This document shows positions 44,443 to 54,441 of a stretch of 64,000 nucleotides of DNA, one piece after another. A model generated the notes under the pieces. The model worked only from the letters and a program-made list of their open reading frames with translations, made no database searches and was not told the origin of the DNA. Position numbers and translations under genes: made by a program. How positions within the stretch are numbered: position 1 is the first letter of the stretch; each line of letters starts with the position of its first letter. Source of the stretch: an uncultured Desulfatiglans sp. (GTDB lineage Bacteria; Desulfobacterota; DSM-4660; Desulfatiglandales; Desulfatiglandaceae). The DNA lies in assembly GCA_900498135.1 (NCBI GenBank), contig LR026961.1, positions 4,643,435 through 4,707,434 of the forward strand, read 5' to 3'.

Positions 44443-47400
44443 ATGAACATCTCCGAGATCTGGATCAGAAGGCCCGTCATGACCATCATGGTTATGGCTG
44501 GGCTCCTCTTTCTTGGAATCCTCTCCTACAAAAAGCTTCCCATCGGCAACCTCCCCAACGTGGATTTTCCGACCATCAGCGTCACCGCCTCTCTTCCAGG
44601 AGCCGATCCCGAAACCATGGCGGCCACCGTGGCCACCCCCCTCGAGAAGAAGTTCTCCTCCATCGCCGGGATCGACTCCATGGCCTCCCAGAGCGTGCTC
44701 GGACAAACCACCATCAACATCCAGTTCAATCTCGAACGCGACATAGACGCCGCCGCCCTGGATGTGAACGCGGCCATTGCCGCCGCGATGGGCGTGCTGC
44801 CCGAGAGCATGCCCAATCCACCCGTCTACAACAAAGTCAACCCGGCCGATATGCCCATCATCTTTCTGGCCTTGAGCGCGGACGACCTTCCCGTGAGCGA
44901 CTTGCAGGATTTCGGGGAAAACGTCATGATCCCGCGCCTTTCCGCCATCAACGGGATTGCCGAGGTGGACATCCTCCCGGCGCAGCGTTACGCCGTTCGG
45001 ATCCAGGTCAATCCGAAGGCCCTGGCGAGCCGCGGGATCGGCATCGATGAAGTGTCGGCGGGCGTGAGCGCGGGCAACGTGAACCTGCCGGGCGGGACGC
45101 TCGACGGAGCGCGGATCAGCTACACCATGCAGAGCAACGGGCAGCTCATGCGGGCGGAGGACTACGAAGGCCTGATCGTCTGCTATCAGAACGGCTACCC
45201 CGTGCGGATCGAAGACATCGGCAGGGCCGTGGCGAGCGTCGAAAACGAGCGGAACACCGCCTGGTTCATGAAAGATGGGGAAAAACGCAAGGCTGTCTTC
45301 GCCCGGGTCCGGAAACAGGTCGGCACCAACACGGTTTTCCTGGCCGAGCAGGTCAAAGCGAAGCTCCCCGCGATCGCCAAGGCCATGCCCGGAGCCATGA
45401 GCCTCGACATCCTCTACGACCAGTCCTCCTTCATCAAGGAGTCGATCCACGACGTCCAGTACACGATGATCCTGACCATCTGCCTCGTTCTGGTGGTCAT
45501 GTTCCTCTTCATCCGGGCCATCAGGCCTACGCTCATCCCTAGCGTCGTCATCCCGCTGTCTCTGGTGGCGACCTTTCCCGTCATGGCGGTCTACGGCTAC
45601 ACCCTCGACAACCTCTCCCTCATGGCCATGACTTTGGCCATCGGCTTTGTCGTCGATGACGCCATCGTGGTGGTGGAAAACATCATCCGGCGGATCGAAC
45701 TCGGGGAGCAGGCCCTCGAGGCATCGCTGCGCGGGTCCCGGGAAATCGGTTTCACCATCCTCTCGATGACCATCTCGCTCGTGGCGGTCTTCATCCCCAT
45801 CATGTTCATGGGCGGGATCATCGGCCGGCTCTTCAGGGAGTTCGCCGTGGTCATCACGACCGCCATCCTGGCCTCCGGCTTCATTTCCCTCACGTTGACG
45901 CCCATGCTGAGCAGCCGTTTTCTCAAAGGCATGTCCGGCCGATCATCCGCCCACGGCCGGTTCTACAGGTCATCTGAGAGGGTTTTCGAAGGGGCCGCCT
46001 CCGTCTATGGGAAGACCTTGACCTTCTGCCTCGTACACCGCTTCTGGATGCTGATCTTGACCGTCATCGTCATGGGTGGAATGGTTTTTCTGTATCAGCG
46101 CATCCCGAAAGGGTTCATCCCGAATCAGGACCAGAACTTCTTCCGCATCTTTTCCCAGGCGGAGGACAGAACATCCTACCACGAGATGTTCCGCATCCAG
46201 GACACGCTCAACAGCATCCTCCTTCAGGACCCGGACTGCGCCGAGGGGTCCATGGGCTCCGTCGCCGGGTTCTCGGGGGACTGCAGCGGCATCGTCTTCA
46301 TAAGCCTGAAGGAACGGGCGGAACGCACCGCCTCGGTAGACGAGATCATTGCACGGCTGAGGCCCCGGCTGAACCAGATCCCGGGGGTATTCACCGCCCT
46401 GACCAACCCGCCTTTGATCACTATCGGGTCCCGGCTCGCCACCACCCAGTGGCAGTTTACCCTGCAGAGCACGGACCTCGACGATCTGTACGAATACGGC
46501 ACGCTCATGGAAGAGAAGCTGCGGAGCATCCCTCAACTGATCGATGTCAAATCGGATCTTCAGTTCCGGAAGCCCACCCTCGACATCGACGTCGACCGCG
46601 ACATGGCCTCCTATTACGGTCTGACCCTGGAGCAGATCCAAAACGCCTTCTACTCGGGCTATGCCTCCCGCCAGATCTCTACGATCTACACCTCGAGCAA
46701 TTTCTATTACGTCTACCTGGAGTTCCTGCCCGAATACCGGGGAGACCCGGAGGCGGTGGAATCCCTTTATGTGCGGTCTTCAAACGGGACCCTGGTGCCC
46801 ATCAAGCAGGTGGCGCGGTTCAGAGAGTCTGTTTCAGCCCTGAGCGTCAACCACTCGGGGCAGATCCCCGCCGCCAATATCGCCTTCAACCTGAAGCCCG
46901 GAGCCTCTATCGGGGTCGTCATGCCCGAGATCGAAAAGTTCGCGGAGGAAAAGCTCCCCGCCACCATGAGCACCGGGTTCCAGGGATCGGCCGAAGCCTT
47001 CAAATCCTCCTTTGCCAGCATGGGATTCCTGCTGCTCGTGACCGTGGTCGTCATCTACATGATCCTCGGCATCCTCTACGAGAGCTTCATCCACCCGGTG
47101 ACCATCCTGACCGCCCTGCCGCTCGCTGGGTTCGGTGCCCTGGCCGCGCTCTCGCTGTTTGGCAAGGAGTTGGATCTTTACGCTTACGTTGGGCTCATCA
47201 TGCTGGTGGGCATCGTGAAGAAAAACGGCATTATGATGGTAGACTTCGCCATCGAAGCCGAACGTAGGGAAAGGCTCACCTCGCTGGCGGCGATCCACCA
47301 GGCCTGCCTCATCCGTTTCAGGCCGATCATGATGACGACCCTGGCCGCTCTGATCGGCGCACTCCCCATCGCACTCGGGCTCGGCGCCGGAGGCGACGCC

Positions 47401-47541
47401 CGGCAGTCCCTGGGCATCTCGGTGGTGGGGGGGCTGCTTTTTTCGCAGCTCATGACCCTGTACATCACCCCTGTCTTTTATGTTTACCTGGACGGGCTCA
47501 GCAACCGGCTGCAGCGCCGCAAGGGCGCTCCCGCGCCATAA
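44443..47541 (+). CDS. RND family multidrug efflux permease (AcrB-type)
   Basis: A 1,032-residue, 12-helix proton antiporter. It starts with the family opening IRRPVMTIMVMAGLLFLGILSY. The proton-relay Asp pair lies in TM4 (GFVVDDAIVVVENIIRR), with Lys in TM10 (GIVKKNGIMMVDFAIEAE). Two large periplasmic loops follow TM1 and TM7. The sequence is hydrophobe-and-amphiphile type (HAE1), not heavy-metal type. GGGGGAGG precedes the ATG. It works with the adaptor just upstream; the substrate is unknown. Confidence 0.95.
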   Translation: MNISEIWIRRPVMTIMVMAGLLFLGILSYKKLPIGNLPNVDFPTISVTASLPGADPETMAATVATPLEKKFSSIAGIDSMASQSVLGQTTINIQFNLERDIDAAALDVNAAIAAAMGVLPESMPNPPVYNKVNPADMPIIFLALSADDLPVSDLQDFGENVMIPRLSAINGIAEVDILPAQRYAVRIQVNPKALASRGIGIDEVSAGVSAGNVNLPGGTLDGARISYTMQSNGQLMRAEDYEGLIVCYQNGYPVRIEDIGRAVASVENERNTAWFMKDGEKRKAVFARVRKQVGTNTVFLAEQVKAKLPAIAKAMPGAMSLDILYDQSSFIKESIHDVQYTMILTICLVLVVMFLFIRAIRPTLIPSVVIPLSLVATFPVMAVYGYTLDNLSLMAMTLAIGFVVDDAIVVVENIIRRIELGEQALEASLRGSREIGFTILSMTISLVAVFIPIMFMGGIIGRLFREFAVVITTAILASGFISLTLTPMLSSRFLKGMSGRSSAHGRFYRSSERVFEGAASVYGKTLTFCLVHRFWMLILTVIVMGGMVFLYQRIPKGFIPNQDQNFFRIFSQAEDRTSYHEMFRIQDTLNSILLQDPDCAEGSMGSVAGFSGDCSGIVFISLKERAERTASVDEIIARLRPRLNQIPGVFTALTNPPLITIGSRLATTQWQFTLQSTDLDDLYEYGTLMEEKLRSIPQLIDVKSDLQFRKPTLDIDVDRDMASYYGLTLEQIQNAFYSGYASRQISTIYTSSNFYYVYLEFLPEYRGDPEAVESLYVRSSNGTLVPIKQVARFRESVSALSVNHSGQIPAANIAFNLKPGASIGVVMPEIEKFAEEKLPATMSTGFQGSAEAFKSSFASMGFLLLVTVVVIYMILGILYESFIHPVTILTALPLAGFGALAALSLFGKELDLYAYVGLIMLVGIVKKNGIMMVDFAIEAERRERLTSLAAIHQACLIRFRPIMMTTLAALIGALPIALGLGAGGDARQSLGISVVGGLLFSQLMTLYITPVFYVYLDGLSNRLQRRKGAPAP

Positions 47542-47552
47542 GGGGATCTGCA

Positions 47553-48182
47553 ATGGGTTTCGGACTCTTCAGCGACACCTTCCCGTTTTACAGGCTCTTC
47601 CAGGAGCAATGGGCCGTCCTGAATCGCGGGACGATCCTGCTTGCTGCCTTGTTGAAGGATCTGCAGGACCTCCCCGGCCGATGCAGCGCCATCCACGAAC
47701 TCGAAAAGGAACAGATCCGCCTCTTCCGGGAGATCTTCAAGGAACTGTCTCTGACATTCATCCAGCCCCTGGAGCGGGGCGACGTACACGAACTGAACCG
47801 CAGCTTCGACGAGGCCATGCGGGCGATCAAGGCGGTTTCTACGCGCCTCGGCCTCTACGGCTTCGGCCGGCCCAGGGCCGCCGCCTCCGAGATCGCAGCC
47901 AACCTGGTTGAAATCAACGCCGAGACCGGGTCGATGCTCGAGCACCTGCGCACCGCGACCGTTGCTTCTCTGCCTATCGGCAAGATGGACGACATCAGGG
48001 AGGAGACGCGGATGCTCTTCCTGGTGGGCGTCGGCGAGCTTTACGAGGGAAAGGCGGAAAACGCCACCGATCTGCTGGAAATCATCAAGTGGACACAGAT
48101 CTACGACCGCCTCGAAGAGGCTTTCGACCGGATGGTGGAAACATCGCGGGCCTTGGCTGCGGTGATTCTCAAGAACCTCTGA
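47553..48182 (+). CDS. DUF47/PhoU-like family protein
   Basis: A 209-residue all-helical protein of the DUF47 type: LFQEQWAVLNRGTILLAALLKDL, LEKEQIRLFREIFKELSLTFIQPLERGDVHEL and a C-terminal EIIKWTQIYDRLEEAFDRMVE. DUF47 proteins normally accompany Pit phosphate transporters and are thought to regulate them. No phosphate transporter is present here; instead it starts 11 bases after the RND permease with its own GGGGATCTGCA site. It is probably part of the efflux operon. Confidence 0.82.
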   Translation: MGFGLFSDTFPFYRLFQEQWAVLNRGTILLAALLKDLQDLPGRCSAIHELEKEQIRLFREIFKELSLTFIQPLERGDVHELNRSFDEAMRAIKAVSTRLGLYGFGRPRAAASEIAANLVEINAETGSMLEHLRTATVASLPIGKMDDIREETRMLFLVGVGELYEGKAENATDLLEIIKWTQIYDRLEEAFDRMVETSRALAAVILKNL

Positions 48183-48464
48183 GCCCGGGCTTCCTTTTGC
48201 TTCTTCTCGCCCCCTCTCCTTCCTCCTGTTTCGAATAGATCGAACCACCTTTTCGCTTCGTTAAAAGCAGACGGCTCGATACGAATTCGTTTCCATCCTA
48301 TCAGCAGCCCCAGCCCCTGAACGAAGGGCCGCCGCGTCGCCGTTCATCGCGAAGATTTCATTTGCATTGACATGATGCGGATTACTCTGATAACGGTTTA
48401 AAGCGATAGGTACTTTTTACACTCTGTCCCGGAATGATCCCGGCATGGCAAGAGGAGAAACCAC

Positions 48465-48740
48465 ATGAAAAAGACGATCGTGAGGAAAGGCGTTCGAATC
48501 GGGGCGGCCGTTTTGCTGTTCGCGGCCGGGTGGTTCTGCGGAAACGTCACTCAGCCCAATGCAGAGGCGCAGTTGGACGACATCAAGAAATCGATCATGC
48601 AGAAGGCCACCGACCAGGGTGGAACAATCGGCACTGCGGCAAAACTGGGAACCACGATCAACGACATCCAGACGCACCTGGACGCCCTTCAGGAAAACGT
48701 CGATACGCTGAATTCGATCAAATCGATGATCGGCGGCTGA
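48465..48740 (+). CDS. small exported or membrane-anchored protein
   Basis: A 91-residue protein of unknown function. A basic start and a hydrophobic segment at about 12-28 (GAAVLLFAAGWFCGNV) suggest a signal peptide or anchor. The rest is helical (LDDIKKSIMQKATDQG; INDIQTHLDALQENVDTLNSI), perhaps a coiled coil. AGAGGAG precedes the ATG. GGCGGC...GCCGCC just past the stop may be a weak terminator. It is likely real because of the site and composition. Confidence 0.6.
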   Translation: MKKTIVRKGVRIGAAVLLFAAGWFCGNVTQPNAEAQLDDIKKSIMQKATDQGGTIGTAAKLGTTINDIQTHLDALQENVDTLNSIKSMIGG

Positions 48741-48921
48741 GAAGTCGGCCGCCCACCTTTCCCTCGGTCCCCCGCACATCGCCCGGGGCTGAGGGGCGGA
48801 AACCTTGTTCAACCTTCATTGCCAGCCATAGACTGAGGGTGCCGATCTTTCCGAAAGAGGGCCTTCAAGCTTCTCGTCCAGCGCCAGAGGCGCCGGGCCC
48901 ATTCGTGCACAACAAGAGGAA

Positions 48922-49566
48922 TCATTCGTTTTCCAGAGACGCGATGAAGGCATCGGCCTGTGCGACGGAGGCCTCGATCTCGTTCACCAACTCGTCCACG
49001 TTCGCCTCGACGCTGATCAATTCCTGGCTAAGGCCGGCGATCGCCCTGGCGTTGAGGTTGTGCTTCATGAACAGGACCTGATCACGCAGCGGGATCAAGG
49101 CCGGCTCCAGCCTCGATTCGGCCCTTTTCATAGCCGTGATCAGTTCTGCGTATTTCCGCTTCGTAAGATCGTATTTCTGCTGGCTCGACCGCCGCAACGT
49201 ATCGCTGCTGTACTGTTTGATCTCCGACCGCCATTCGCTGAACAAGGCCTCGGACACATCCTCGACCGAACGGATGCGGGCACGGACTTCCTCCGCCTTG
49301 GCTTCGCTCCGCTGCAGCGTCGCGTTGAGTCTCTCGTATTCCTTTTCGAGATCACCCCCTTGGAAGTTGACTACCCGCTTGTATTGCTCCATCGCCGTCA
49401 GGAACTGCTCTTTAGCCTCATTCTGGGTGTCGCGCGCCGCCTTGACACGGTCGACCATGATCTCGCGCTTGTGCACCCCCAGCTTTTCCATGGTCCCATA
49501 GTACATGCTGCTGCAGCCGCTCAATCCGAAAATGACAGCAGCAAGAATGAAGGGGCGTATTTTCAT
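48922..49566 (-). CDS. DUF2959 family lipoprotein
   Basis: A 214-residue lipoprotein. The signal peptide ends in the lipobox GLSGC (Cys18). The rest is long helices with coiled-coil character (RVKAARDTQNEAKEQFLTAMEQYK; LEKEYERLNATLQRSEAKAEEVRARI). The sequence fits DUF2959, found in many Gram-negatives with no known function. The ATG at 49566 has AGGAG seven bases upstream; two earlier in-frame starts crowd that site. Confidence 0.85.
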   Translation of the reverse strand: MKIRPFILAAVIFGLSGCSSMYYGTMEKLGVHKREIMVDRVKAARDTQNEAKEQFLTAMEQYKRVVNFQGGDLEKEYERLNATLQRSEAKAEEVRARIRSVEDVSEALFSEWRSEIKQYSSDTLRRSSQQKYDLTKRKYAELITAMKRAESRLEPALIPLRDQVLFMKHNLNARAIAGLSQELISVEANVDELVNEIEASVAQADAFIASLENE

Positions 49567-49624
49567 ACTCATGCTCCTTTGTCCCATTCGCTTTTCAACA
49601 AATCAGCTCGACTTCCCATGGCCG

Positions 49625-50101
49625 TCAAACACTACGGCAGAGAATGATGTTTATGCCGTCACAGCGCATTACAACATCCCCCTCCTGATTGATCACTTCC
49701 ACGAGAGATCGAACGATGCCTCGATCCGGTTTGGAATCGGATTTCCTGGTCTCCAAGACGGAGACCCTCACAGTGAGCGAATCGCCGGGCCGGACGGGTT
49801 TCAACCACCAAAGCTCTTTCAGACCGGGCGAACCGACACTCGACACCGGGGATAAATAGCGTTCGACCAGCAGGCGCATGGCCATTGCAGCGGTGTGCCA
49901 CCCGCTTGCCACCAGGCCGCCGAAAGCCGTCTCGCGGGCCTTTACCGGATCCGTGTGAAAAACCTGGGGATCGTAACGTCTGCCGAACTCGATGATTTCC
50001 TCCTCCGTCACCGGGATGGTCCCAAGACGGTGGACTGATCCAGGCAGGTAATCCTCGAAGAACCTTTCTTGAACCGGCACGTTCACCCCCATGTTCTGCA
50101 C
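49625..50101 (-). CDS. MaoC-like dehydratase
   Basis: A 158-residue single hot-dog domain of the R-specific enoyl-CoA hydratase type: PVTEEEIIEFGRRYDPQVFHTDP with the catalytic Asp and His, AFGGLVASGWHTAAMAMRLLVE, then GLKELWWLKPVRPGDSLTVRVSV. It hydrates trans-2-enoyl-CoA. The start is GTG 50101 with AAAGGAG seven bases upstream; the frame is open further but without a site. Two short-chain dehydrogenases lie nearby and could act on the 3-hydroxyacyl-CoA product. Confidence 0.88.
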   Translation of the reverse strand: MQNMGVNVPVQERFFEDYLPGSVHRLGTIPVTEEEIIEFGRRYDPQVFHTDPVKARETAFGGLVASGWHTAAMAMRLLVERYLSPVSSVGSPGLKELWWLKPVRPGDSLTVRVSVLETRKSDSKPDRGIVRSLVEVINQEGDVVMRCDGINIILCRSV

Positions 50102-50666
50102 GTTGATGCTCCTTTTCCTCTCATAGATGCACCCGCGGCACGAAAGCCGAACCGTAAATCCGGAAAACCCTCCACAGACGCCGGGGACAACGGAGACGGA
50201 CCCAAACCCGAAACGCACCGACCATGTTGCCCCTTCCTGAACAAGAGCTCTTTATATCATATTTATTCAGTCTCTTGGAAGCGTTGGATTCACTGTTACC
50301 CACCAACGCGGCCGATATTTCACCATCAATTGCGCCTATCGAATCACTCTCCGAGAAAACTCTTATAGCATTTATTCATCTCATGAAGATGCTGATTCAA
50401 AAAAACCTGAAAGATTATGCACTTTGCAACATCGAAAATGCCTTCCCTAAAGATGCGTTGGCTAAACAAATGATTTTTTCATCTGCAGTCACAAACATCC
50501 ATTCTCATCAAGCGCAAATTATGCTTCCTAAAACAGCATGCCGATGCTAAAATGCGATCGGCTTTCGATTTCATCACATTCTCCATTTGGCGGATGTCTT
50601 TGGCAACACGTCTTTTAAAAATCCTTTTTGTATCATGAAAAACGTTCACCCGAAAACAGGAGGAGA
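50102..50666. other. AT-rich intergenic region
   Basis: About 565 bases between the divergent MaoC and dehydrogenase genes. A 108-codon rightward frame (50224-50550) lacks a ribosome site and similarity I can recognise. It probably holds the two promoters, but I cannot assign them firmly. Confidence 0.5.
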
Positions 50667-50672
50667 ATGGGC

Positions 50673-51527
50673 ATGGAAAATGAAAAGTATCCTAGCGACT
50701 CCTTTTTTAAAGACAAGGTGGCTATCATCACAGGAGCATCTACAGGCATAGGACTCGGTTTGAGCCGTGGTCTTCTCGAGCGAGGGGCGGAGGTGTACAT
50801 GTGCAGCCGGACGCCGAAAAACATCGCGGCGGCGGCGGAATCCCTTCGGAAACACGGCGGGCGCGTCCACGCGCAGGTGTTGGACGTGCGCGACGAAGAT
50901 GCAGTCAATGCCTATATCGAATACGTAGGGAGCAGAGGTCCAATCGACTACATATTCTGCAACGCAGGCGTAGGCTTCGGCCAAGCCTTCACCGTGACCA
51001 AAAGAGAGGACTGGAATACGGTATTCGACGTCAATCTGTTCGGTGTTGTGAACTGTGTTCACGCGGTCTTGCCCATCATGATCAAGCAAGGATACGGGCA
51101 TATCGTGAACACCGCTTCCGTATGCGGGATCGTGCCCCTGCCCTATCAGACCGTTTACGCGGCCTCGAAGTATGCCGTGGTGGGGTTCGGCGAGGATCTG
51201 CGCTACGAGATGTCCTTCCACAATATCAAGGTGACGACGGTCTGTCCCGGTGCGGTGGATACGATGATCTTCTACCGCTCCCTCGATTACAAACTCCAGA
51301 TGAATCTGCCGAAGCCGCCCGAGGCGATCAGCATCGACCAGGCAGCCGACGAGATCCTCGAGGGCATAGAGGCGGGTCGCAATATCATACCCGTTCAGGA
51401 CTTCGCGCGCAGGATGCACCACGCCATCGGCGCCAACCCGTCGGAGGTCGAAGAAACGATGTGGGCGCTGGCGAACCAAAGGCGCGGGGAACCGCAATAC
51501 CAGGCGGACAAGTTGCCGGGGGAGTGA
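50673..51527 (+). CDS. short-chain dehydrogenase/reductase
   Basis: A 284-residue classical SDR. The cofactor motif is TGASTGIGLGL, then NAGVG, the catalytic Ser in NTASVCG and YAASK (Tyr, Lys). Arg in the segment after GAEVYMCSR suggests NADP(H). AGGAGG lies before two ATGs, at 50667 and 50673; I take the second for spacing. The substrate is unknown. It is divergent from maoC and upstream of the porin gene. Confidence 0.9.
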   Translation: MENEKYPSDSFFKDKVAIITGASTGIGLGLSRGLLERGAEVYMCSRTPKNIAAAAESLRKHGGRVHAQVLDVRDEDAVNAYIEYVGSRGPIDYIFCNAGVGFGQAFTVTKREDWNTVFDVNLFGVVNCVHAVLPIMIKQGYGHIVNTASVCGIVPLPYQTVYAASKYAVVGFGEDLRYEMSFHNIKVTTVCPGAVDTMIFYRSLDYKLQMNLPKPPEAISIDQAADEILEGIEAGRNIIPVQDFARRMHHAIGANPSEVEETMWALANQRRGEPQYQADKLPGE

Positions 51528-51667
51528 TGCCGATTGCGAACGGCCAGTATCCCAGCACCCGGCCCCGCGCGAACCGTTTCATCCGTGAGGGCTCTTTTCC
51601 GGCAATCGCGCGGCGTACGCGTCCGACCGTATAGGCGGCCCTGTGCCGCCGTGGCATAAGCGGCCGG

Positions 51668-51711
51668 TTTTCTTGATCTTGGGGCAACGTCCTCATTTCC
51701 GGATTGGAGCC
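51668..51711 (+). repeat. partial copy of the long-hairpin repeat (one arm)
   Basis: TTTTCTTGATCTTGGGG and CCTCATTTCCGGATTGG match one outer arm of the forward-oriented repeat; the centre and other arm are missing. It sits in the gap between the dehydrogenase and porin genes, which otherwise shows no gene. Confidence 0.75.
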
Positions 51712-51887
51712 CCGCTTGCTTTGGACGATCGTTTCCGCAAGGACACGAGCCGGCTGATTTCCACCTCGCATAAACTGCGTGCCCCAGAGGCCGTCCGTCG
51801 TGGTGCTGGCTGCAGGGACACCCCATGGCGGCATCCACCAGGAGGGGCACCCTTTCCTCTGCGATCACCACGGGTATGGAGGTCTCA

Positions 51888-53273
51888 ATGAACCGCCGCT
51901 TCTTCAAGAGACAGCTCTATTTGATAGGGTTCTTTTCGCTTATCCTTGCCCTCCCATGCGCTGGACAAGCGACCACCCTTCTGGAAGATCGAACCCCGGA
52001 GGCCGGGGGAATTGCCTTGAACCCCCAGACGGTCTACACTTTTCTAGGTTGGGATCAACTGGGCCGCACCCTGGGTCTGAAAGATGAATGGGGGGTTCGT
52101 GTGGGAGGATTCCTCATCCCCGAATTCAACCGGATTGCCTCGGGCGGAGCCGATCCGCACTCGAGTCATGCGAGCCTCGCCGTGGGCATTCACACGTCCG
52201 TCGATCTTCAAACGGCCTTCGGCATCCGCGGGGGGACCCTGGGCGTCGAATTCCTCGGGTTTACTGGAGACCCCATCACCCATGCCGCCGGCTGCATCCA
52301 GATGTTCAGCAATATGGACGGGTCGCCCCCCAGAGACCGTGTGGAGATGATGCAGGCATGGTGGCATCAGCGTTTGTTCGAAGACAAGCTCACCTTTCAT
52401 ATCGGGAAGATGAACGCGGCCGGCCACTTCGGCACGGTTACGAAACCGGTCATCATCACCGAAACGCACCTTCAGGATCGAAGCAGTGATATCAGCAGCC
52501 TGATCTGGGTCCCTGTAGGCCTCAATCCGACCTTGCTGACCATCCTCCCGGCCTATTACAACACGGCGTACGGGGCCACGGTCCACTTTGCCCCTACCCG
52601 GGAGTTCTATGCTTCCTACGGGTTTTTCGACGGTAATTTAGCTCGGGGCGTACAAACGGGCCTCAAGTGGAAGCCCCATTTCAACAGCTATACCCTTCAC
52701 ATTGGAGAGATGGGATATTCCTGGCGGGTGGGAGAGCATCGCAAGCCGGGGCGGTTGGGGGTCGGGGCATGGGCGCAGACAGGAGACTTCTACACCCCCG
52801 CCCTGACCCTGGAGGATGGGGCGGAAGGGTATTATCTGTTTGGGAACCAGCGGCTGTGGTACATGCGGCCGAACATCAACAACGCCGGAATCATAAGCTA
52901 TTTTCAATACGCGCACACCGGCGCCGATTCGTTGATGGTCAACGATTATGTAGGCGCAGGCCTCAGCGGGGTAGGTCTGGTGCCCGGGCGCCCATACGAC
53001 ACCATCAGTGCAGGGATGGCCTGGTCGGGACTGAACGATCTCCCGGGCGCAGGAGCGTTCTTCTGCCCCGAGACTCCGTCCTCGTCGAACGACCTCCGGG
53101 GGCACGAGCTGATGCTGCAGGCCGCATATTTGACCACTCTTGTTTTCGAGACCTCCAAGGCCTTCTGGACGCTCACCCCGCAGTTGGCCTACACCTATAT
53201 CCCCACTCCAGGACGGCGTCCAGACCTCGATGCGGCCCATGTATTCACGCTACGATTCGTTGTATTGTTTTGA
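51888..53273 (+). CDS. OprB-type carbohydrate-selective porin
   Basis: A 461-residue outer-membrane beta-barrel. A signal peptide (about 1-28, cut near CAGQA) is followed by amphipathic strands with many Gly, Tyr and Trp, and the chain ends in Phe (FVVLF) as outer-membrane proteins do. Family features include LGLKDEWGVRVGGFLIPEFN, WWHQRLFEDKLTFHIGKMN and AYGATVHFAPTREFYASYG. GGAGG precedes ATG 51888. A hairpin follows the stop. It probably passes sugars or other small solutes. Confidence 0.86.
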   Translation: MNRRFFKRQLYLIGFFSLILALPCAGQATTLLEDRTPEAGGIALNPQTVYTFLGWDQLGRTLGLKDEWGVRVGGFLIPEFNRIASGGADPHSSHASLAVGIHTSVDLQTAFGIRGGTLGVEFLGFTGDPITHAAGCIQMFSNMDGSPPRDRVEMMQAWWHQRLFEDKLTFHIGKMNAAGHFGTVTKPVIITETHLQDRSSDISSLIWVPVGLNPTLLTILPAYYNTAYGATVHFAPTREFYASYGFFDGNLARGVQTGLKWKPHFNSYTLHIGEMGYSWRVGEHRKPGRLGVGAWAQTGDFYTPALTLEDGAEGYYLFGNQRLWYMRPNINNAGIISYFQYAHTGADSLMVNDYVGAGLSGVGLVPGRPYDTISAGMAWSGLNDLPGAGAFFCPETPSSSNDLRGHELMLQAAYLTTLVFETSKAFWTLTPQLAYTYIPTPGRRPDLDAAHVFTLRFVVLF

Positions 53274-53284
53274 GACGGCTGTCC

Positions 53285-53318
53285 CTCCGCGGCGGTCCAA
53301 GACGCCGCGGAGGAGTTT
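53285..53318 (+). terminator. hairpin after the porin gene
   Basis: A perfect 10-bp stem CTCCGCGGCG-GTCCAAGA-CGCCGCGGAG, followed by GAGTTTCC. The T run is short. Confidence 0.6.
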
Positions 53319-53366
53319 CCTATGCAACCCTTCTGTTTACGCATCGATCGATGCACACCTGCAGGA

Positions 53367-54191
53367 CTATATCGATGTAAAGTCCCCGGCCTTTCTGGCC
53401 CGGGCCACTCCCAGCAGGTAGGTATTCAAGGATTCCTCCATGTTCGGCATATAGGCCGCTCCCAGGGCCATTTGGACGCAGCCGTTTCTGTCGTCCTCTG
53501 TGACGAAGATGACGCGCTTATTCTCCGCCGCACCCTTGAGCACCGCCGCCGCGCATTCCTCCGGCGTGATCGCGTTGGTTGGAGCCCCGCCGGCCCCTTC
53601 CCAAATAGCGGTGGCCACAGTGCCTGGAATAACCGTTGAAAAGCGGACGCCGTCATCCCAATACTCATAGCGCAGCGAGTTGGTCATGCCCAGGAGCGCC
53701 GCTTTCGTAGCGGCATACATGCTCTGCAGAGGAAAATTCACGAAGGCGATGCCGGAGGCGGTATTGCAGATGTGGCCGCTCTTCGCCTTCTTCATGTAGG
53801 GCAGCGCCGCCCGGATCCCGTAGAGCGCACCGTAGAAGTTGATGGCGAAGGCCTTGGCCCAATCGTCATTCCCAAGGTCGTCGAAGGCGCCGCTGAGGCC
53901 GAGGCCGGCGTTGTTGAACAGCAGGTCCAGCCGGCCGCCGCCGAAGACCGCCGCCCCATCCACCATGGCTTTGACGCTCTCCTCACGGGTCACGTCGGTC
54001 CTTACGCCCTGCACCTTGCCAGGATAACGCCCGCTCAGGCGCTCCACGTGTTTCTTCAGATTGGCTTCGTTGATATCGGCCATGGTCACGGCCCTGGCGC
54101 CCATCTCCAGCATCGCCTCCACCAGCGCCAGCCCGATTCCCGAGGCGCCGCCGGTCACGGCGGCTACTTTGTCTACAAAGTATTCTTTCAT
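53367..54191 (-). CDS. short-chain dehydrogenase/reductase
   Basis: A 274-residue classical SDR: TGGASGIGLAL, then the acidic residue in VTMADINEANL (favours NAD), NNAGLG, the Ser in NTASGIAF and YAATK (Tyr, Lys). GAGGAGG lies six bases before ATG 54191. It is distinct from the dehydrogenase at 50.7 kb, with a different cofactor signature. It converges with the porin gene. Confidence 0.9.
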   Translation of the reverse strand: MKEYFVDKVAAVTGGASGIGLALVEAMLEMGARAVTMADINEANLKKHVERLSGRYPGKVQGVRTDVTREESVKAMVDGAAVFGGGRLDLLFNNAGLGLSGAFDDLGNDDWAKAFAINFYGALYGIRAALPYMKKAKSGHICNTASGIAFVNFPLQSMYAATKAALLGMTNSLRYEYWDDGVRFSTVIPGTVATAIWEGAGGAPTNAITPEECAAAVLKGAAENKRVIFVTEDDRNGCVQMALGAAYMPNMEESLNTYLLGVARARKAGDFTSI

Positions 54192-54441
54192 TTTTTTCCT
54201 CCTCATCTTTCGACGTCGCCGACCATCCACCCGTCATGATTTCATAAATTTTCCGACCCCTTCCATCGCCTTTGTCTTCCGGTTATAGCGAGACTGAACC
54301 TGCGTGCAGCCAGTGCATGTCGATGCTGCGCTGCACCCACAGCCGCCGACGGATGTTCTGCCGAAGATGCAGCCTGGACAACCACCCCCTCCTAACAGAC
54401 CATCGGAAAATGGCCACCTGCCGGGTTACGTTCATCCTGTG

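Noticed and set aside
47553-48182. Phosphate uptake operon based on the DUF47 protein
   Set aside because: No Pit or Pst gene is present; the adjacent genes are an RND adaptor and permease.
50224-50550. 108-codon frame in the AT-rich gap before the dehydrogenase gene
   Set aside because: No Shine-Dalgarno and no recognisable domain; sits in a likely double promoter region.
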